Under the pieces are notes generated by a model. That model made no database searches and was not told where the DNA came from. It was given only the letters and a program-made list of their open reading frames with translations. The position numbers were made by a program, and so were the translations under genes. From NCBI GenBank assembly GCA_021737525.1, contig JAIPDU010000018.1, positions 1-15,124 on the forward strand: DNA of 15,124 nucleotides, read 5' to 3'. Positions 1 through 6,868 of the stretch are shown in pieces. Positions within the stretch are counted from its first letter, which is position 1. Every line of letters starts with the position of its first letter. This DNA is from Desulfohalobiaceae bacterium. GTDB lineage: Bacteria; Desulfobacterota; Desulfovibrionia; Desulfovibrionales; Desulfothermaceae.

Positions 1-866
1 TCTTGCACGCATTCCGCATAGCGGACAATATCACTGGGCTGGGCCCATCGCTTCATGGAAATGGTGGACACGGCGGAAGGACCCAGCCCAAGGTAATCCA
101 GGCCCTGCCAGTAGCCCAGGTTGTGCCGGCAGGCATACCCGGGACGGGCGAAGTTGGCGATCTCGTAGTGGGCATATCCCCACTCCTCCAGAAGCCTCGC
201 CCCCTGCACGTACATGGACTCCAGCCGCTCTTCCCCGGGGAGATCGAGCTCGCCGCGCTCCGCCTGTCCCAGCAGCCGGGTCCCCTCCTCCAGGGTCAGA
301 CCATAGCAGGAAATGTGCTCCGGCTCCAGGGACAGGACCCGCTCCAGCTGCTCCAGCCAACCCCGGGAGGTCTGGCGGGGCAGGCCCCACAAGAGGTCCA
401 GGCCGAGGTTGCCTATCCCCGCGGAGCGCACGGCCTCCACAGCCCGGAGCCCCTGGCTGGCGGTATGAGGCCGCTGCAGCAGGCGCAGCTGATCGGGGTC
501 CAGGCTCTGCAGCCCGAGGCTGATCCGGTTCACGCCGACCCCGGCCAAATCCCGCACACGCTGGGCGCTGTCCAAAGAGTCCGGATTGGCCTCCAGGGTG
601 AGCTCCAGATCCCGGTCGAGAGCAAAACACCGAGCGATCTCCTCAACGAGCCGCTCCAGACGCCATAGGGGCATGAGGCTGGGAGTCCCGCCGCCGATAT
701 AGAGGGAAAAGATGCGGGGCCGCTCCAGACGAGCGCTCCAAAGGCGGACTTCCCGGAGCAGGGCGGAAAAGTAGATCTGCTCCAGGCGCTCATCCCGCTC
801 CCGGGAGAAGAAGGCGCAATAGGCGCACTTGCCGCGGCAGAAGGGGTAATGGACGTAGAGCAACAT
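1..866 (-). CDS. hemW: HemW-like radical SAM protein (heme chaperone), 3' end cut by the window
   Basis: Radical SAM enzyme of the HemN/HemW family. HemW proteins bind heme and a 4Fe-4S cluster and are thought to insert heme into respiratory proteins; older annotations call them oxygen-independent coproporphyrinogen III oxidases. Reading leftward from ATG at 866, about 288 codons are open to the window edge, against about 380 for the family, so the C-terminus is missing. The start reads MLLYVHYPFC with the cluster motif C10-x3-C14-x2-C17 followed by AFF. An IGGGTPS motif, a LEANPD motif and GVNRISLGLQS follow, all typical of the family. A CRHNLGYW segment late in the visible part matches the HN-x-YW stretch characteristic of HemW. 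It starts 3 nt after the queH stop, so it is probably translated by coupling as the last visible gene of the RNase E/G-queH-hemW operon. HemN proper is less likely because it has a longer N-terminal region before the cysteines. Confidence 0.9.
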   Translation of the reverse strand, partial: MLLYVHYPFCRGKCAYCAFFSRERDERLEQIYFSALLREVRLWSARLERPRIFSLYIGGGTPSLMPLWRLERLVEEIARCFALDRDLELTLEANPDSLDSAQRVRDLAGVGVNRISLGLQSLDPDQLRLLQRPHTASQGLRAVEAVRSAGIGNLGLDLLWGLPRQTSRGWLEQLERVLSLEPEHISCYGLTLEEGTRLLGQAERGELDLPGEERLESMYVQGARLLEEWGYAHYEIANFARPGYACRHNLGYWQGLDYLGLGPSAVSTISMKRWAQPSDIVRYAECVQ

Positions 867-869
867 GAC

Positions 870-1424
870 TCAGGTCTTACGGAGCTCCTTGCGATACCGC
901 TCCCACTCGCTGTAAATACAGCCGCAGTACTGCTGCCTGTACACCCCCCACTCCCGGCAGGCCTCCTGCCCCTCGTTCTGGCCCGGCCGGAAGTCCTGGT
1001 AGAAGAATCCCGGAGCACCCCCTCCGGCCAGGGCGTTTGCTAGCTCCGCGATCTGCTCGTGCTTTTGCCGTTTGCTGGAAAGCAGCGTGGAGCTGAACCA
1101 GTCGAACCCTCCCCTTCTGGCGATGGACAGGGTCCGCTCCAGGCGGAGGCGATAGCAGTAGAAGCAGCGGCTGGGCTCCCTGTGGACCACTTCCCGCAGA
1201 TAGCGGCCCGGGTCGTATTCCTCGTCCTTGCAGACGAGCTTGACCCCCAGCTTCTCCGCCACCTGCTCCGCTCCCTCGCGACGGCGCACATACTCCCGCA
1301 GGGGATGGATATTGGGATTGTCGAAGAGCCCCACGACCTCGTAGCCCTGCTCGAGCAGGCTCCTCAGGGGATGGACGGCGCACGGGCCGCAACAGATGTG
1401 CAGCAGGATCCGTTCCCGACTCAT
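870..1424 (-). CDS. queH: Epoxyqueuosine reductase QueH
   Basis: Catalyses the last step of queuosine synthesis, reduction of epoxyqueuosine to queuosine in the wobble position of GUN-anticodon tRNAs. QueH is the cobalamin-independent, non-homologous replacement for QueG. The protein has 184 residues, a normal length for the family (formerly DUF208). The signature cysteines are all visible: HICCGPC at 9-15 (C11, C12, C15), CFYC at 87-90 and CGC at 167-169, expected to hold a 4Fe-4S cluster and an adjacent metal. The GLFDNPNIHP segment at 32-41 is also typical. It begins 3 nt after the RNase E/G stop and has no good Shine-Dalgarno of its own, which points to translational coupling within the operon. 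Other queuosine genes are not in the window. Confidence 0.95.
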   Translation of the reverse strand: MSRERILLHICCGPCAVHPLRSLLEQGYEVVGLFDNPNIHPLREYVRRREGAEQVAEKLGVKLVCKDEEYDPGRYLREVVHREPSRCFYCYRLRLERTLSIARRGGFDWFSSTLLSSKRQKHEQIAELANALAGGGAPGFFYQDFRPGQNEGQEACREWGVYRQQYCGCIYSEWERYRKELRKT

Positions 1425-1427
1425 GGC

Positions 1428-2879
1428 TTATTCAGCGTGGATCAGAATCTTGGTCCCGAACCAGCTCTCCAGATTCTGCAGGCTGTCCCGCTTGGTGTTC
1501 AGGATGTACAGAGCGGTGTCCTGATCCAGGGTATACTCCAGCTGGGCGGGACAATCCTTGGCCATTAGCCGCTGATAGATGTCCTTTAAGACCTGCAGGG
1601 CGTGCCATTCCCGGTTCTTGATCTTGCCCGCACCCCGGCAGCGGGGACAATCCTGCATAACGGTGGACAGCGCGCTGGAGCCCATTCGCTGGCGGACCAT
1701 CTCCATGAGCCCGAATTGCGATATCCGTCCCACCGTGGTCCGCGCCTTGTCCTCCTTCAAAGCGGCGCGCATGGTCTTTTCCACCTCCCGGCAGTGCTGG
1801 GAATTTTTCATCTCGATGAAGTCGATGACCACCTGTCCCCCGATATCCCGCAGCCTCAGCTGCTGAGCGATCTCACGCGCGGCCTCCAGGTTGGTCCGCA
1901 GGGCCATCTCCTGGAAATTCCTTTCCCCGGATATCTTCCCGGAGTTGATATCCACCGCGGTCATGGCCTCGGTCTGGTCCATGACCACCTCCCCTCCGCT
2001 GGGCAGGGAGACGTTGCGCTGATGCACCGTCTCCAGCTGGGAGCTGATGCCGAACCGGTCGAAGAGCATCTTCTCCCCGTCCCGGTGCACCTTGACCAGC
2101 CGCTTGCGCCTGGGGAAGATGAGGGCCGCGTAGTCCTTGATCTGCTTGGCGGTCTCCTCGTGGTCCACCCAGATTTCCTTCACGTCCTGGGTCAGGTAGT
2201 CCCGGACCGCCCGAAAAGCCAGGTCCTTCTCCTCGTACAGAAGCACAGGGGGCTTCTCCGTCTGTCCCTTGCGGCGCACCTCCTTCCACAACCGGCGCAG
2301 GAACTGCAGGTCGCGGGAAAGATTGGTCTTGTTCTGGCCCTCGCTAACGGTGCGCAGTATGGCCCCGACCCCCTCCTCGAAGGACATCTCCTCCATGATC
2401 GATTTCAGGCGGGAGCGCTCCTTCTCCTCCTCGATCTTGCGCGAGACCGCCATATGCTCTCGCCCCGGAGTGAGAACGATATAGCGCCCAGGCAGGGTCA
2501 GATAGGTGGTCAGGAAGGCCCCCTTGCTTCCGGCGGGCTCCTTAACGATCTGCACCAGGACCTCCTGCCCCGGCTTGAGCACCTGCTGGATTGGGGGAAA
2601 CCGCTGTCCCTTCTTGGGAGGGACGTCCGCAACATAGTATTCCGGATGCACTTCGTCGATCTGGAGGAAGCCGTTCTTCTGCGCTCCATAATTAACGAAT
2701 GCCGCCTGCAGAGCGGGATCTATGTTGTGGATGGTGCCTTTGTAGATGTTGCGCTTGGTCTTGCTCTGCTGCAGCATCTCCACATAGTATTCCTGTACCG
2801 TACCGTCCCGGGTGAGCACCACTTCGATCTGTTCCTCCGGGAGGATGCTCACGAACATCTTTCTTCTTTTCAATGCCAT
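1428..2879 (-). CDS. Ribonuclease E/G family endoribonuclease, short RNase G-like form
   Basis: Single-strand-specific endoribonuclease of the RNase E/G family, acting in rRNA maturation and mRNA decay. The 483 residues match RNase G length and lack the long degradosome scaffold tail of enterobacterial RNase E. An S1-type RNA-binding region lies at about 44-130, including NIYKGTIHNIDPALQAAFV. The catalytic core has the two metal-binding aspartates, D310 in AVDINSG and D353 in VIDFIEM. The Zn-link motif CPRCRGAG (C411, C414) is intact, so dimer and tetramer assembly is expected. The start at 2879 gives MALKRRKMFVSILPEEQ; the internal ATG at codon 8 is a possible alternative, as many family members begin close to that point. 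It is the first gene of an operon with queH and hemW. An 11-bp perfect hairpin lies 55 nt upstream of the start. I cannot decide between the rne and rng names from sequence alone. Confidence 0.95.
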   Translation of the reverse strand: MALKRRKMFVSILPEEQIEVVLTRDGTVQEYYVEMLQQSKTKRNIYKGTIHNIDPALQAAFVNYGAQKNGFLQIDEVHPEYYVADVPPKKGQRFPPIQQVLKPGQEVLVQIVKEPAGSKGAFLTTYLTLPGRYIVLTPGREHMAVSRKIEEEKERSRLKSIMEEMSFEEGVGAILRTVSEGQNKTNLSRDLQFLRRLWKEVRRKGQTEKPPVLLYEEKDLAFRAVRDYLTQDVKEIWVDHEETAKQIKDYAALIFPRRKRLVKVHRDGEKMLFDRFGISSQLETVHQRNVSLPSGGEVVMDQTEAMTAVDINSGKISGERNFQEMALRTNLEAAREIAQQLRLRDIGGQVVIDFIEMKNSQHCREVEKTMRAALKEDKARTTVGRISQFGLMEMVRQRMGSSALSTVMQDCPRCRGAGKIKNREWHALQVLKDIYQRLMAKDCPAQLEYTLDQDTALYILNTKRDSLQNLESWFGTKILIHAE

Positions 2880-2934
2880 AGAATCGCCTTCGCCATAAAT
2901 TCCGCTTCAAAAATATAAACTGTTCCCGAGAGGA

Positions 2935-2960
2935 CCTCCCCATCTCCTCAGATGGGGAGG
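2935..2960 (-). promoter_or_regulatory. Perfect 11-bp hairpin upstream of RNase E/G
   Basis: CCTCCCCATCT at 2935-2945 pairs perfectly with AGATGGGGAGG at 2950-2960 around a 4-nt loop. The stem can be lengthened by AGGA/TCCT pairing across a two-base bulge. It lies 55 nt before the RNase start. If transcribed it would be a strong structure in the mRNA leader; E. coli rne mRNA is controlled by leader hairpins sensed by RNase E, so autoregulation is a plausible inference. Alternatively it could be a protein-binding palindrome near the promoter. No T-run follows on either strand, so it is not a typical terminator. Confidence 0.5.
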
Positions 2961-3321
2961 AATCCTCACACTGGTAAATCGTGGAGCGCTCTCGCTCAAA
3001 AGGCTTAAGGACCCGGGGAGAGGGGCCACGCCTCATCCAGGTTATCCCGGAAATTCCGTCACCCCGCTCCTCTCTTGCCGGGCTCGGAAAAGCCGAACCT
3101 TCAATGCGCGCACCGAAAAAAAAGGCCCTGAATCATGCCAGTGTGCCATGTCCTGTAGCCCGAATCAAAGCTGTCGCCGTCGACCTCGGCAATTCAAGCT
3201 TGATCCGGGGCCCAAGAGAGGGTAGGAAGGCATGACAGCTGAACCGTGCGATATTGTAAACCGTGACTTCGGCTTATCAAAAACTTTGAGCTCTTACTTC
3301 ATAACCGGGGAAGTGGAAGCT

Positions 3322-3349
3322 CGAAATTCGAAATTCGAAATGCGAAACC
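3322..3349. repeat. Four tandem 7-mers (CGAAATT-type) upstream of trmI
   Basis: Units CGAAATT, CGAAATT, CGAAATG and CGAAACC run head to tail. They are followed by a degenerate GAAC/GGGAAC-rich tail ending near 3412, which includes a CCCCG/CGGGG stem. The array ends about 80 bp before the trmI start, inside its likely 5' leader or promoter region. From memory, similar GAAATTC-type intergenic repeats occur in other Desulfobacterota, but this was not checked. Confidence 0.7.
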
Positions 3350-3433
3350 CAGAACGGGATAAGCCAGCCCAGGAATCCGAAACCCCGAACGCAGAACGGG
3401 GAACTGGGAACGCTTATTTCACAAGGAGCGACG

Positions 3434-4195
3434 ATGATTCCGTCCGGCGAACTTATACAACTGGTGAGCCCCAAGGGCAAGCGCTATACCATGATCCTGA
3501 ATGCCGAAGAGGAGTTGCACACCCATGACGGGCTCATACCACTGGCCAGGATATGCGACATGGACTTCGGCCAGGCAGTGGCCACCCATCTGGGCAGGGA
3601 ATACCTCGTTCTCAAGCCGACTCTCTACGATTTGCTCAAAAATGTCCAGCGCAAAACCCAGATCATCTATCCCAAGGACATTGGATACATCCTGCTCAAG
3701 CTGGGAATCGTCCCTGGAGGGGAGGTCCTGGAAGCCGGCAGCGGCTCCGGGAGCCTGACCATGGCCCTGGCCTGGTATTCTGGACCGCAGGGGTGCGTGC
3801 ACAGCTTCGAGCGCCGCGAGGAATTCGTGGATCTGTGTGCCCGGAACCTGGAGCGTGTGGGGCTTAGAGACCGCGTCAGCTTCTACAGCAGGGACATCGG
3901 GGAGGGATTCGGCCTGTCGGACATCCCTGCCGGATTCATCGACGTGCGCACCCCGTGGGACTATGTGGATCAGCTGGGCCGGGCCCTGCAGAACGGCGCA
4001 CCAGCCGGATTCCTCCTGCCCACCATGAACCAGGTGGAACGGCTGCTCCGGGCCCTGGAGGACTCCTGCTTCACCGACCCGGAAGTCCTGGAGATCCTGG
4101 TCCGGCCCTACAAGCCGGTCGCGGACCGTTTGAGACCAGAGGACCGCATGGTGGCCCACACGGGATATCTCATCTTTTGCAGGGTCATGAAGTGA
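3434..4195 (+). CDS. trmI: tRNA (adenine-N1-)-methyltransferase, TrmI type
   Basis: SAM-dependent methyltransferase that makes m1A58 in the T-loop of tRNAs. The protein has 253 residues, the normal length for bacterial TrmI. The N-terminal small domain (about 1-65) precedes a Rossmann domain. Motif I reads EVLEAGSGSGSLT (97-109), the acidic ribose-binding residue is E125 in SFERREE, and YPKDIGYILLKLGI at 79-92 is the typical lead-in. The usual FLDLPEPW-like active-site motif appears here as FIDVRTPW (168-175). The key aspartate D170 and the PW pair are kept, but the middle residues differ. An AAGGAG ribosome site at 3423-3428 lies 5 nt before the ATG, fixing the start. A hairpin-plus-T6 terminator follows at 4234-4259, so this is probably a single-gene transcript. 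Confidence 0.92.
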   Translation: MIPSGELIQLVSPKGKRYTMILNAEEELHTHDGLIPLARICDMDFGQAVATHLGREYLVLKPTLYDLLKNVQRKTQIIYPKDIGYILLKLGIVPGGEVLEAGSGSGSLTMALAWYSGPQGCVHSFERREEFVDLCARNLERVGLRDRVSFYSRDIGEGFGLSDIPAGFIDVRTPWDYVDQLGRALQNGAPAGFLLPTMNQVERLLRALEDSCFTDPEVLEILVRPYKPVADRLRPEDRMVAHTGYLIFCRVMK

Positions 4196-4233
4196 TCCTT
4201 TTTGACTTTACTGGCCACAGGGTTTATGGCAAT

Positions 4234-4259
4234 GGCCTGCACAGCAAGGCCCCTTTTTT
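4234..4259 (+). terminator. Rho-independent terminator after trmI
   Basis: GGCCTGC (4234-4240) pairs with GCAAGGCC (4244-4251) around an ACA loop with one bulged base, followed by CC and six T's. It lies 38 nt after the trmI stop and separates it from the PaaK-like gene. Confidence 0.8.
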
Positions 4260-4331
4260 GGCGACCCCCTTGCGAATTGACGCACACGATTTATAAGATA
4301 AGAATACACTTTTTGGAGCAGGGAGAGGCAC

Positions 4332-5597
4332 ATGACCCGAAAAGACCGCACCGAAGGAATATACAATCGCCTGGAAGTCCTGGACGAGTCCGAGAGACAG
4401 CAGTACAACCGCATTCAGCTCAAGGATGTGCTCAAGTACGCCTACCGCTACTCCGAGGAGGCCAAGAAGCGTTTCGATCGGGCCCAGTTCGACGTGAACA
4501 AGTTCAAGGACATCAACGACATCAAGCACATCCCCATCCTGAAGAAAAAGGAGCTCATCTTTCTCCAGTCCATGGGCCCCAGGCTGGGGGGGTTGCTGAC
4601 CAAGGACCTGGGCAAGATGCGCCGGGTCTTTCTCTCCCCGGGACCCATCTTCGATCCCGAGGACAGTGTCCAGGACTACTGGGGCTGGAGCGAAGGGTTC
4701 TACGCCGCCGGTTTCCGGGCCGGTGACGTGGTGCAGAACTGCTTCAACTACCACCTGAATCCCGCGGGCCTCATGTTCGAGGAACCCCTGCGCAATCTGG
4801 ACTGTGCCGTCGTCCCCGCCGGACCGGGGAACACCAACACCCAGCTGGAGATCATGCAGAAGCTGCGGATAACCGGTTATGTGGGCACTGCCAGCTACCT
4901 GATGCACCTGGGGCAGAAGGCCGAAACCATGGGGATCAACCTGCGCAAGGACCTGTTCATGGAGGTGGCCTTCGTCACCGCGGAGAAGCTCACGGAAAAG
5001 ATGCGCAACACCCTGGAGAAGAAATTCGACATCGTCCTGCGCCAGGGCTACGGAACCGCTGATGTGGGCTGCATCGGGTACGAGTGCTACCACTGCAACG
5101 GCCTGCACCTGGCCAACCGGGCCTACGTGGAGATTTGCCATCCGGACACCGGCATCCCCATGAAGGACGGCGAAGTGGGCGAAGTGGTGGTCACCTCCTT
5201 CAACAAGACCTATCCCCTGGTCCGGCTGGCCACGGGCGACCTGTCCTACATCGACCGGAGCCCCTGCCCCTGCGGTCGCACCTCGCCCAGGCTGGGCGGT
5301 ATCATCGGTCGCGTGGACACAACCGCCCGGATCAAGGGCCTTTTCGTCTACCCGCACCAGATCGAGCAGGTCGTTTCCCGGTACGAGGATATCAAGCGCT
5401 GGCAGCTGGAGGTAACCAATCCGGGAGGCATCGACGAGGTCACCCTGTATATCGAGGCTTCGGAATTCCCGCAACAAGAGGAGCTGCTGCACACCTTCCG
5501 GGAGAAGATCAAGATCCGTCCCCAGCTCAAGATCCTCACCCCTGGAACCATGCCCCCGCAAGTCAAGTCCATCGAGGACAAGCGGAGCTGGGAGTAG
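4332..5597 (+). CDS. Phenylacetate-CoA ligase-like adenylate-forming enzyme (PaaK family) with altered P-loop
   Basis: Member of the PaaK branch of the acyl-adenylating (ANL) superfamily, which activates aryl or acyl carboxylates with ATP and CoA. The 421 residues match the family's usual 430 or so. Conserved parts include YGTADVG (240-246), equivalent to the YG-x-TE motif, a cysteine-rich stretch CIGYECYHC (247-255), VRLATGDLSYI (297-307), CPCGRTSPRLGG (312-323) and RVDTTARIKGLFVYP (327-341). The expected Ser/Thr/Gly-rich P-loop (SSGTTGKPT type) is replaced by LSPGPIFDPED (101-111), which lacks the Ser/Thr run. A lysine near the end (PPQVKSIEDK) could be the catalytic C-terminal lysine. The ribosome site is GGGAGAG about 5 nt before the ATG. 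It is flanked by terminators on both sides, so probably monocistronic. Activity on phenylacetate should not be assumed; no phenylacetate pathway genes are nearby. Confidence 0.85.
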   Translation: MTRKDRTEGIYNRLEVLDESERQQYNRIQLKDVLKYAYRYSEEAKKRFDRAQFDVNKFKDINDIKHIPILKKKELIFLQSMGPRLGGLLTKDLGKMRRVFLSPGPIFDPEDSVQDYWGWSEGFYAAGFRAGDVVQNCFNYHLNPAGLMFEEPLRNLDCAVVPAGPGNTNTQLEIMQKLRITGYVGTASYLMHLGQKAETMGINLRKDLFMEVAFVTAEKLTEKMRNTLEKKFDIVLRQGYGTADVGCIGYECYHCNGLHLANRAYVEICHPDTGIPMKDGEVGEVVVTSFNKTYPLVRLATGDLSYIDRSPCPCGRTSPRLGGIIGRVDTTARIKGLFVYPHQIEQVVSRYEDIKRWQLEVTNPGGIDEVTLYIEASEFPQQEELLHTFREKIKIRPQLKILTPGTMPPQVKSIEDKRSWE

Positions 5598-5632
5598 CTT
5601 CCGGAAGAGGCATTCCTTCCAGACAGAGGCAC

Positions 5633-5683
5633 AAGCGGCGATCCGGCCCCTTATACTCAGGGACCGGATCGCCGCTTTTTTTT
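5633..5683 (+). terminator. Strong Rho-independent terminator after the PaaK-like gene
   Basis: A perfect 14-bp inverted repeat, arms 5633-5646 and 5664-5677 (core GCGGCGATCCGG / CCGGATCGCCGC), is followed on the plus strand by a run of eight T's at 5676-5683. The stem begins 35 nt after the stop codon. There is no T-run on the minus side, so it serves mainly the plus-strand gene. Confidence 0.95.
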
Positions 5684-5715
5684 GCGTGTTCTCATCTGGA
5701 TCCCTATTCTCTACC

Positions 5716-6078
5716 TTACTCGCCTGCCTGGTTCATCGCTCGCAGCGACCTGGAGATGGAGCGGCGCAGGTGTTCCAGACGGGTCAGGGTATAGTGATTG
5801 ATGGGTGAATAATCGAGATCCTTGAGCAGCCAGATCTCTCCTGCGTGGATCCGGTCCACCTGGAGCGGAAGCTCCAGCTTGAACAGATTGGCCTTTGCCG
5901 CGGCATGGTCCACGTTAAAGCCGTCTCTACTCCAGTTGCGGGGAACAAGACTCTGATGGACCTTGCGCTCGCACGGCTGATCCACCGCGTTCAGCCGCAG
6001 GCCAGCACGATGCTCCCATGGCCCCAGAACCAGGGAAACAAACATAGTGATAAGGAAAGCGAAAAGGAGTGTGGTCAT
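5716..6078 (-). CDS. Small hypothetical protein with an N-terminal membrane segment
   Basis: The 120-residue protein matches no family I recognise. Residues 3-19 (LLFAFLITMFVSLVLG) form one hydrophobic helix that could be a signal or anchor, although the usual positive charges before it are absent. The remainder is soluble and mixed in charge, with two tryptophans in the middle and a C-terminal LTRLEHLRRSISRSLRAMNQAGE helix rich in arginine. Codon choice on this strand looks like that of its neighbours, with G or C at most third positions, which favours a real gene over the overlapping plus-strand frame. The ribosome site is weak (AGCAGG just upstream). It converges with the PaaK-like gene and diverges from the HU gene. 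Confidence 0.55.
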   Translation of the reverse strand: MTTLLFAFLITMFVSLVLGPWEHRAGLRLNAVDQPCERKVHQSLVPRNWSRDGFNVDHAAAKANLFKLELPLQVDRIHAGEIWLLKDLDYSPINHYTLTRLEHLRRSISRSLRAMNQAGE

Positions 6079-6409
6079 AGACCTGCTTTACAGATCACCC
6101 TCTTTGTGGGTCCCCAGGGTAATGGTTTCCTGAAGCAATGCCGCATTGAGCCTGTCACATATCTTTGGGGTTATCAAGAAGTTCATACATTTTAGGCACG
6201 GGTGCCCGGCGGCGCGCGGTGAAGAAGTTCTTGAAGGCAAGACCTCGTGCTTACAAGGCGGGTCAGCCCGCTCCTGAAGGAGTCGTTGACCTATCTCCGG
6301 ATTTCAGGATAATTTGGGATACCTGGAAGGCATGAGAGGAAAATGCCAAGGGAACTCGGTGAATCGAACCGCGAAGACAATCACATCAAAAACGGACAGG
6401 AGCTACGTT
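6079..6409. other. 331-bp region upstream of the HU gene
   Basis: No gene is supported here. The open frame leading into the HU gene lacks family similarity before the HU start, and the plus-strand frame at 5845-6195 overlaps the small membrane protein. The stretch contains two adjacent small hairpins at 6258-6282 (GCGGG/CCCGC with loop TCAG, then CTCCT/AGGAG) directly before a sigma70-like promoter at 6286-6313. The leftward small gene must also have its promoter in this stretch. Confidence 0.55.
6286..6313 (+). promoter_or_regulatory. Sigma70-like promoter for the HU gene
   Basis: TTGACC (6286-6291) and GATAAT (6308-6313) are separated by 16 nt, each one base off consensus. Transcription would start near 6320 and give a leader of about 90 nt before the HU ATG. 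Two small hairpins sit just upstream. Confidence 0.5.
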
Positions 6410-6691
6410 ATGGCCGGCAAGACGAAAAACGACCTGGTGAACGAAACGGCCCGGAAAGCGGAAATGACGAAAGGCAAGACCAAGATGGTGCTGGACACCC
6501 TTCTGGAATCCATTGAGGAGGAGCTGCAGTCCGGTCGCAAGGTCACCCTCTCCCCACTGGGCAATTTCTCCGTCACCCAGCGCAAGGCGAGACGGGGGCG
6601 GAACCCCTCCACCGGAGAAACCATCCAGATCCCTGCCCAAAAAAACGTGAAATTCACCCCGAGCAAAAACATCAAGGACCAGTTCAACTAG
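6410..6691 (+). CDS. HU/IHF-family DNA-binding protein
   Basis: Nucleoid-associated DNA-bending protein of 93 residues, the normal HU size. The N-terminal helices (about 3-45, TKNDLVNETARKAEMTKGKTKMVLDTLLESIEEEL) lead into the beta region with KVTLSPLGNFSV and the DNA-clasping arm RKARRGRNPSTGETIQIPA. The RNP tip, which intercalates into DNA, is intact at RGRNPSTGE. The protein ends in KFTPSKNIKDQFN. The start at 6410 is chosen because AGGAG at 6398-6402 sits 7 nt upstream and homology begins there; the frame is open further upstream but is not HU-like. Single-gene unit; HU versus IHF subunit cannot be settled by eye. Confidence 0.95.
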   Translation: MAGKTKNDLVNETARKAEMTKGKTKMVLDTLLESIEEELQSGRKVTLSPLGNFSVTQRKARRGRNPSTGETIQIPAQKNVKFTPSKNIKDQFN

Positions 6692-6801
6692 CACCTGGGG
6701 GTCTCAGCCATTCCCCTTTGCCTCAAATTGTCCTGCGTCTTGGCAGGCCAGTTCTTCATCCGAATCCAGGCCCAATCCGAACAGCAAGAAGAAGTATCCG
6801 T

Positions 6802-6838
6802 CTCCCGTGTCGAGCCCGTCCGCAGCTCGACACGGGAG
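6802..6838. repeat. Perfect 14-bp hairpin between convergent genes
   Basis: Arms 6802-6815 and 6825-6838 (CTCCCGTGTCGAGC and its complement) enclose a 9-nt loop. It lies 110 nt after the HU stop and 31 nt beyond the thioesterase stop on the other strand. No T-run follows on either strand, so it is not a standard intrinsic terminator, though it could block both transcripts or protect their 3' ends from exonucleases. Confidence 0.75.
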
Positions 6839-6868
6839 CGGCGGAATGCGGCACGGCTCAGACCATCC

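Larger units (their letters stand above)
2880..3433. other. 554-bp divergent intergenic region between RNase E/G and trmI
   Basis: No convincing gene is seen. Short open frames here lack a ribosome site and family resemblance, and the longest one runs through the tandem repeat into trmI. The region holds a perfect 11-bp hairpin at 2935-2960, an AT-rich patch at about 2906-2920 that could be a -10 region for the leftward operon, and a 7-mer tandem repeat at 3322-3349 followed by a degenerate GAAC-rich tail to about 3412. Promoters for both flanking operons must lie here, but I could not place either with confidence. Confidence 0.6.

Noticed and set aside
1602..2918. Long plus-strand open frame opposite RNase E/G
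   Set aside because: It is a mirror of a clearly conserved gene in GC-rich DNA, with low-complexity Leu/Gly/His-rich content and no family resemblance.
2961..3320. Possible tRNA or small RNA in the divergent region
   Set aside because: I looked for a T-loop GGTTCRA motif and a closing acceptor stem on both strands and found neither.
3232..3528. 98-residue plus-strand open frame before trmI
   Set aside because: It is translated from the 7-mer repeat and overlaps the trmI start in another frame; its ATG has no properly spaced ribosome site.
4224..5561. Minus-strand open frame opposite the PaaK-like gene
   Set aside because: Antisense shadow; its composition (many Val, Leu, Gly, Asp, His) is typical of a non-coding frame.
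5845..6195. 116-residue plus-strand frame
   Set aside because: It overlaps the small membrane protein, lacks a ribosome site and has less gene-like codon use than the opposite strand.
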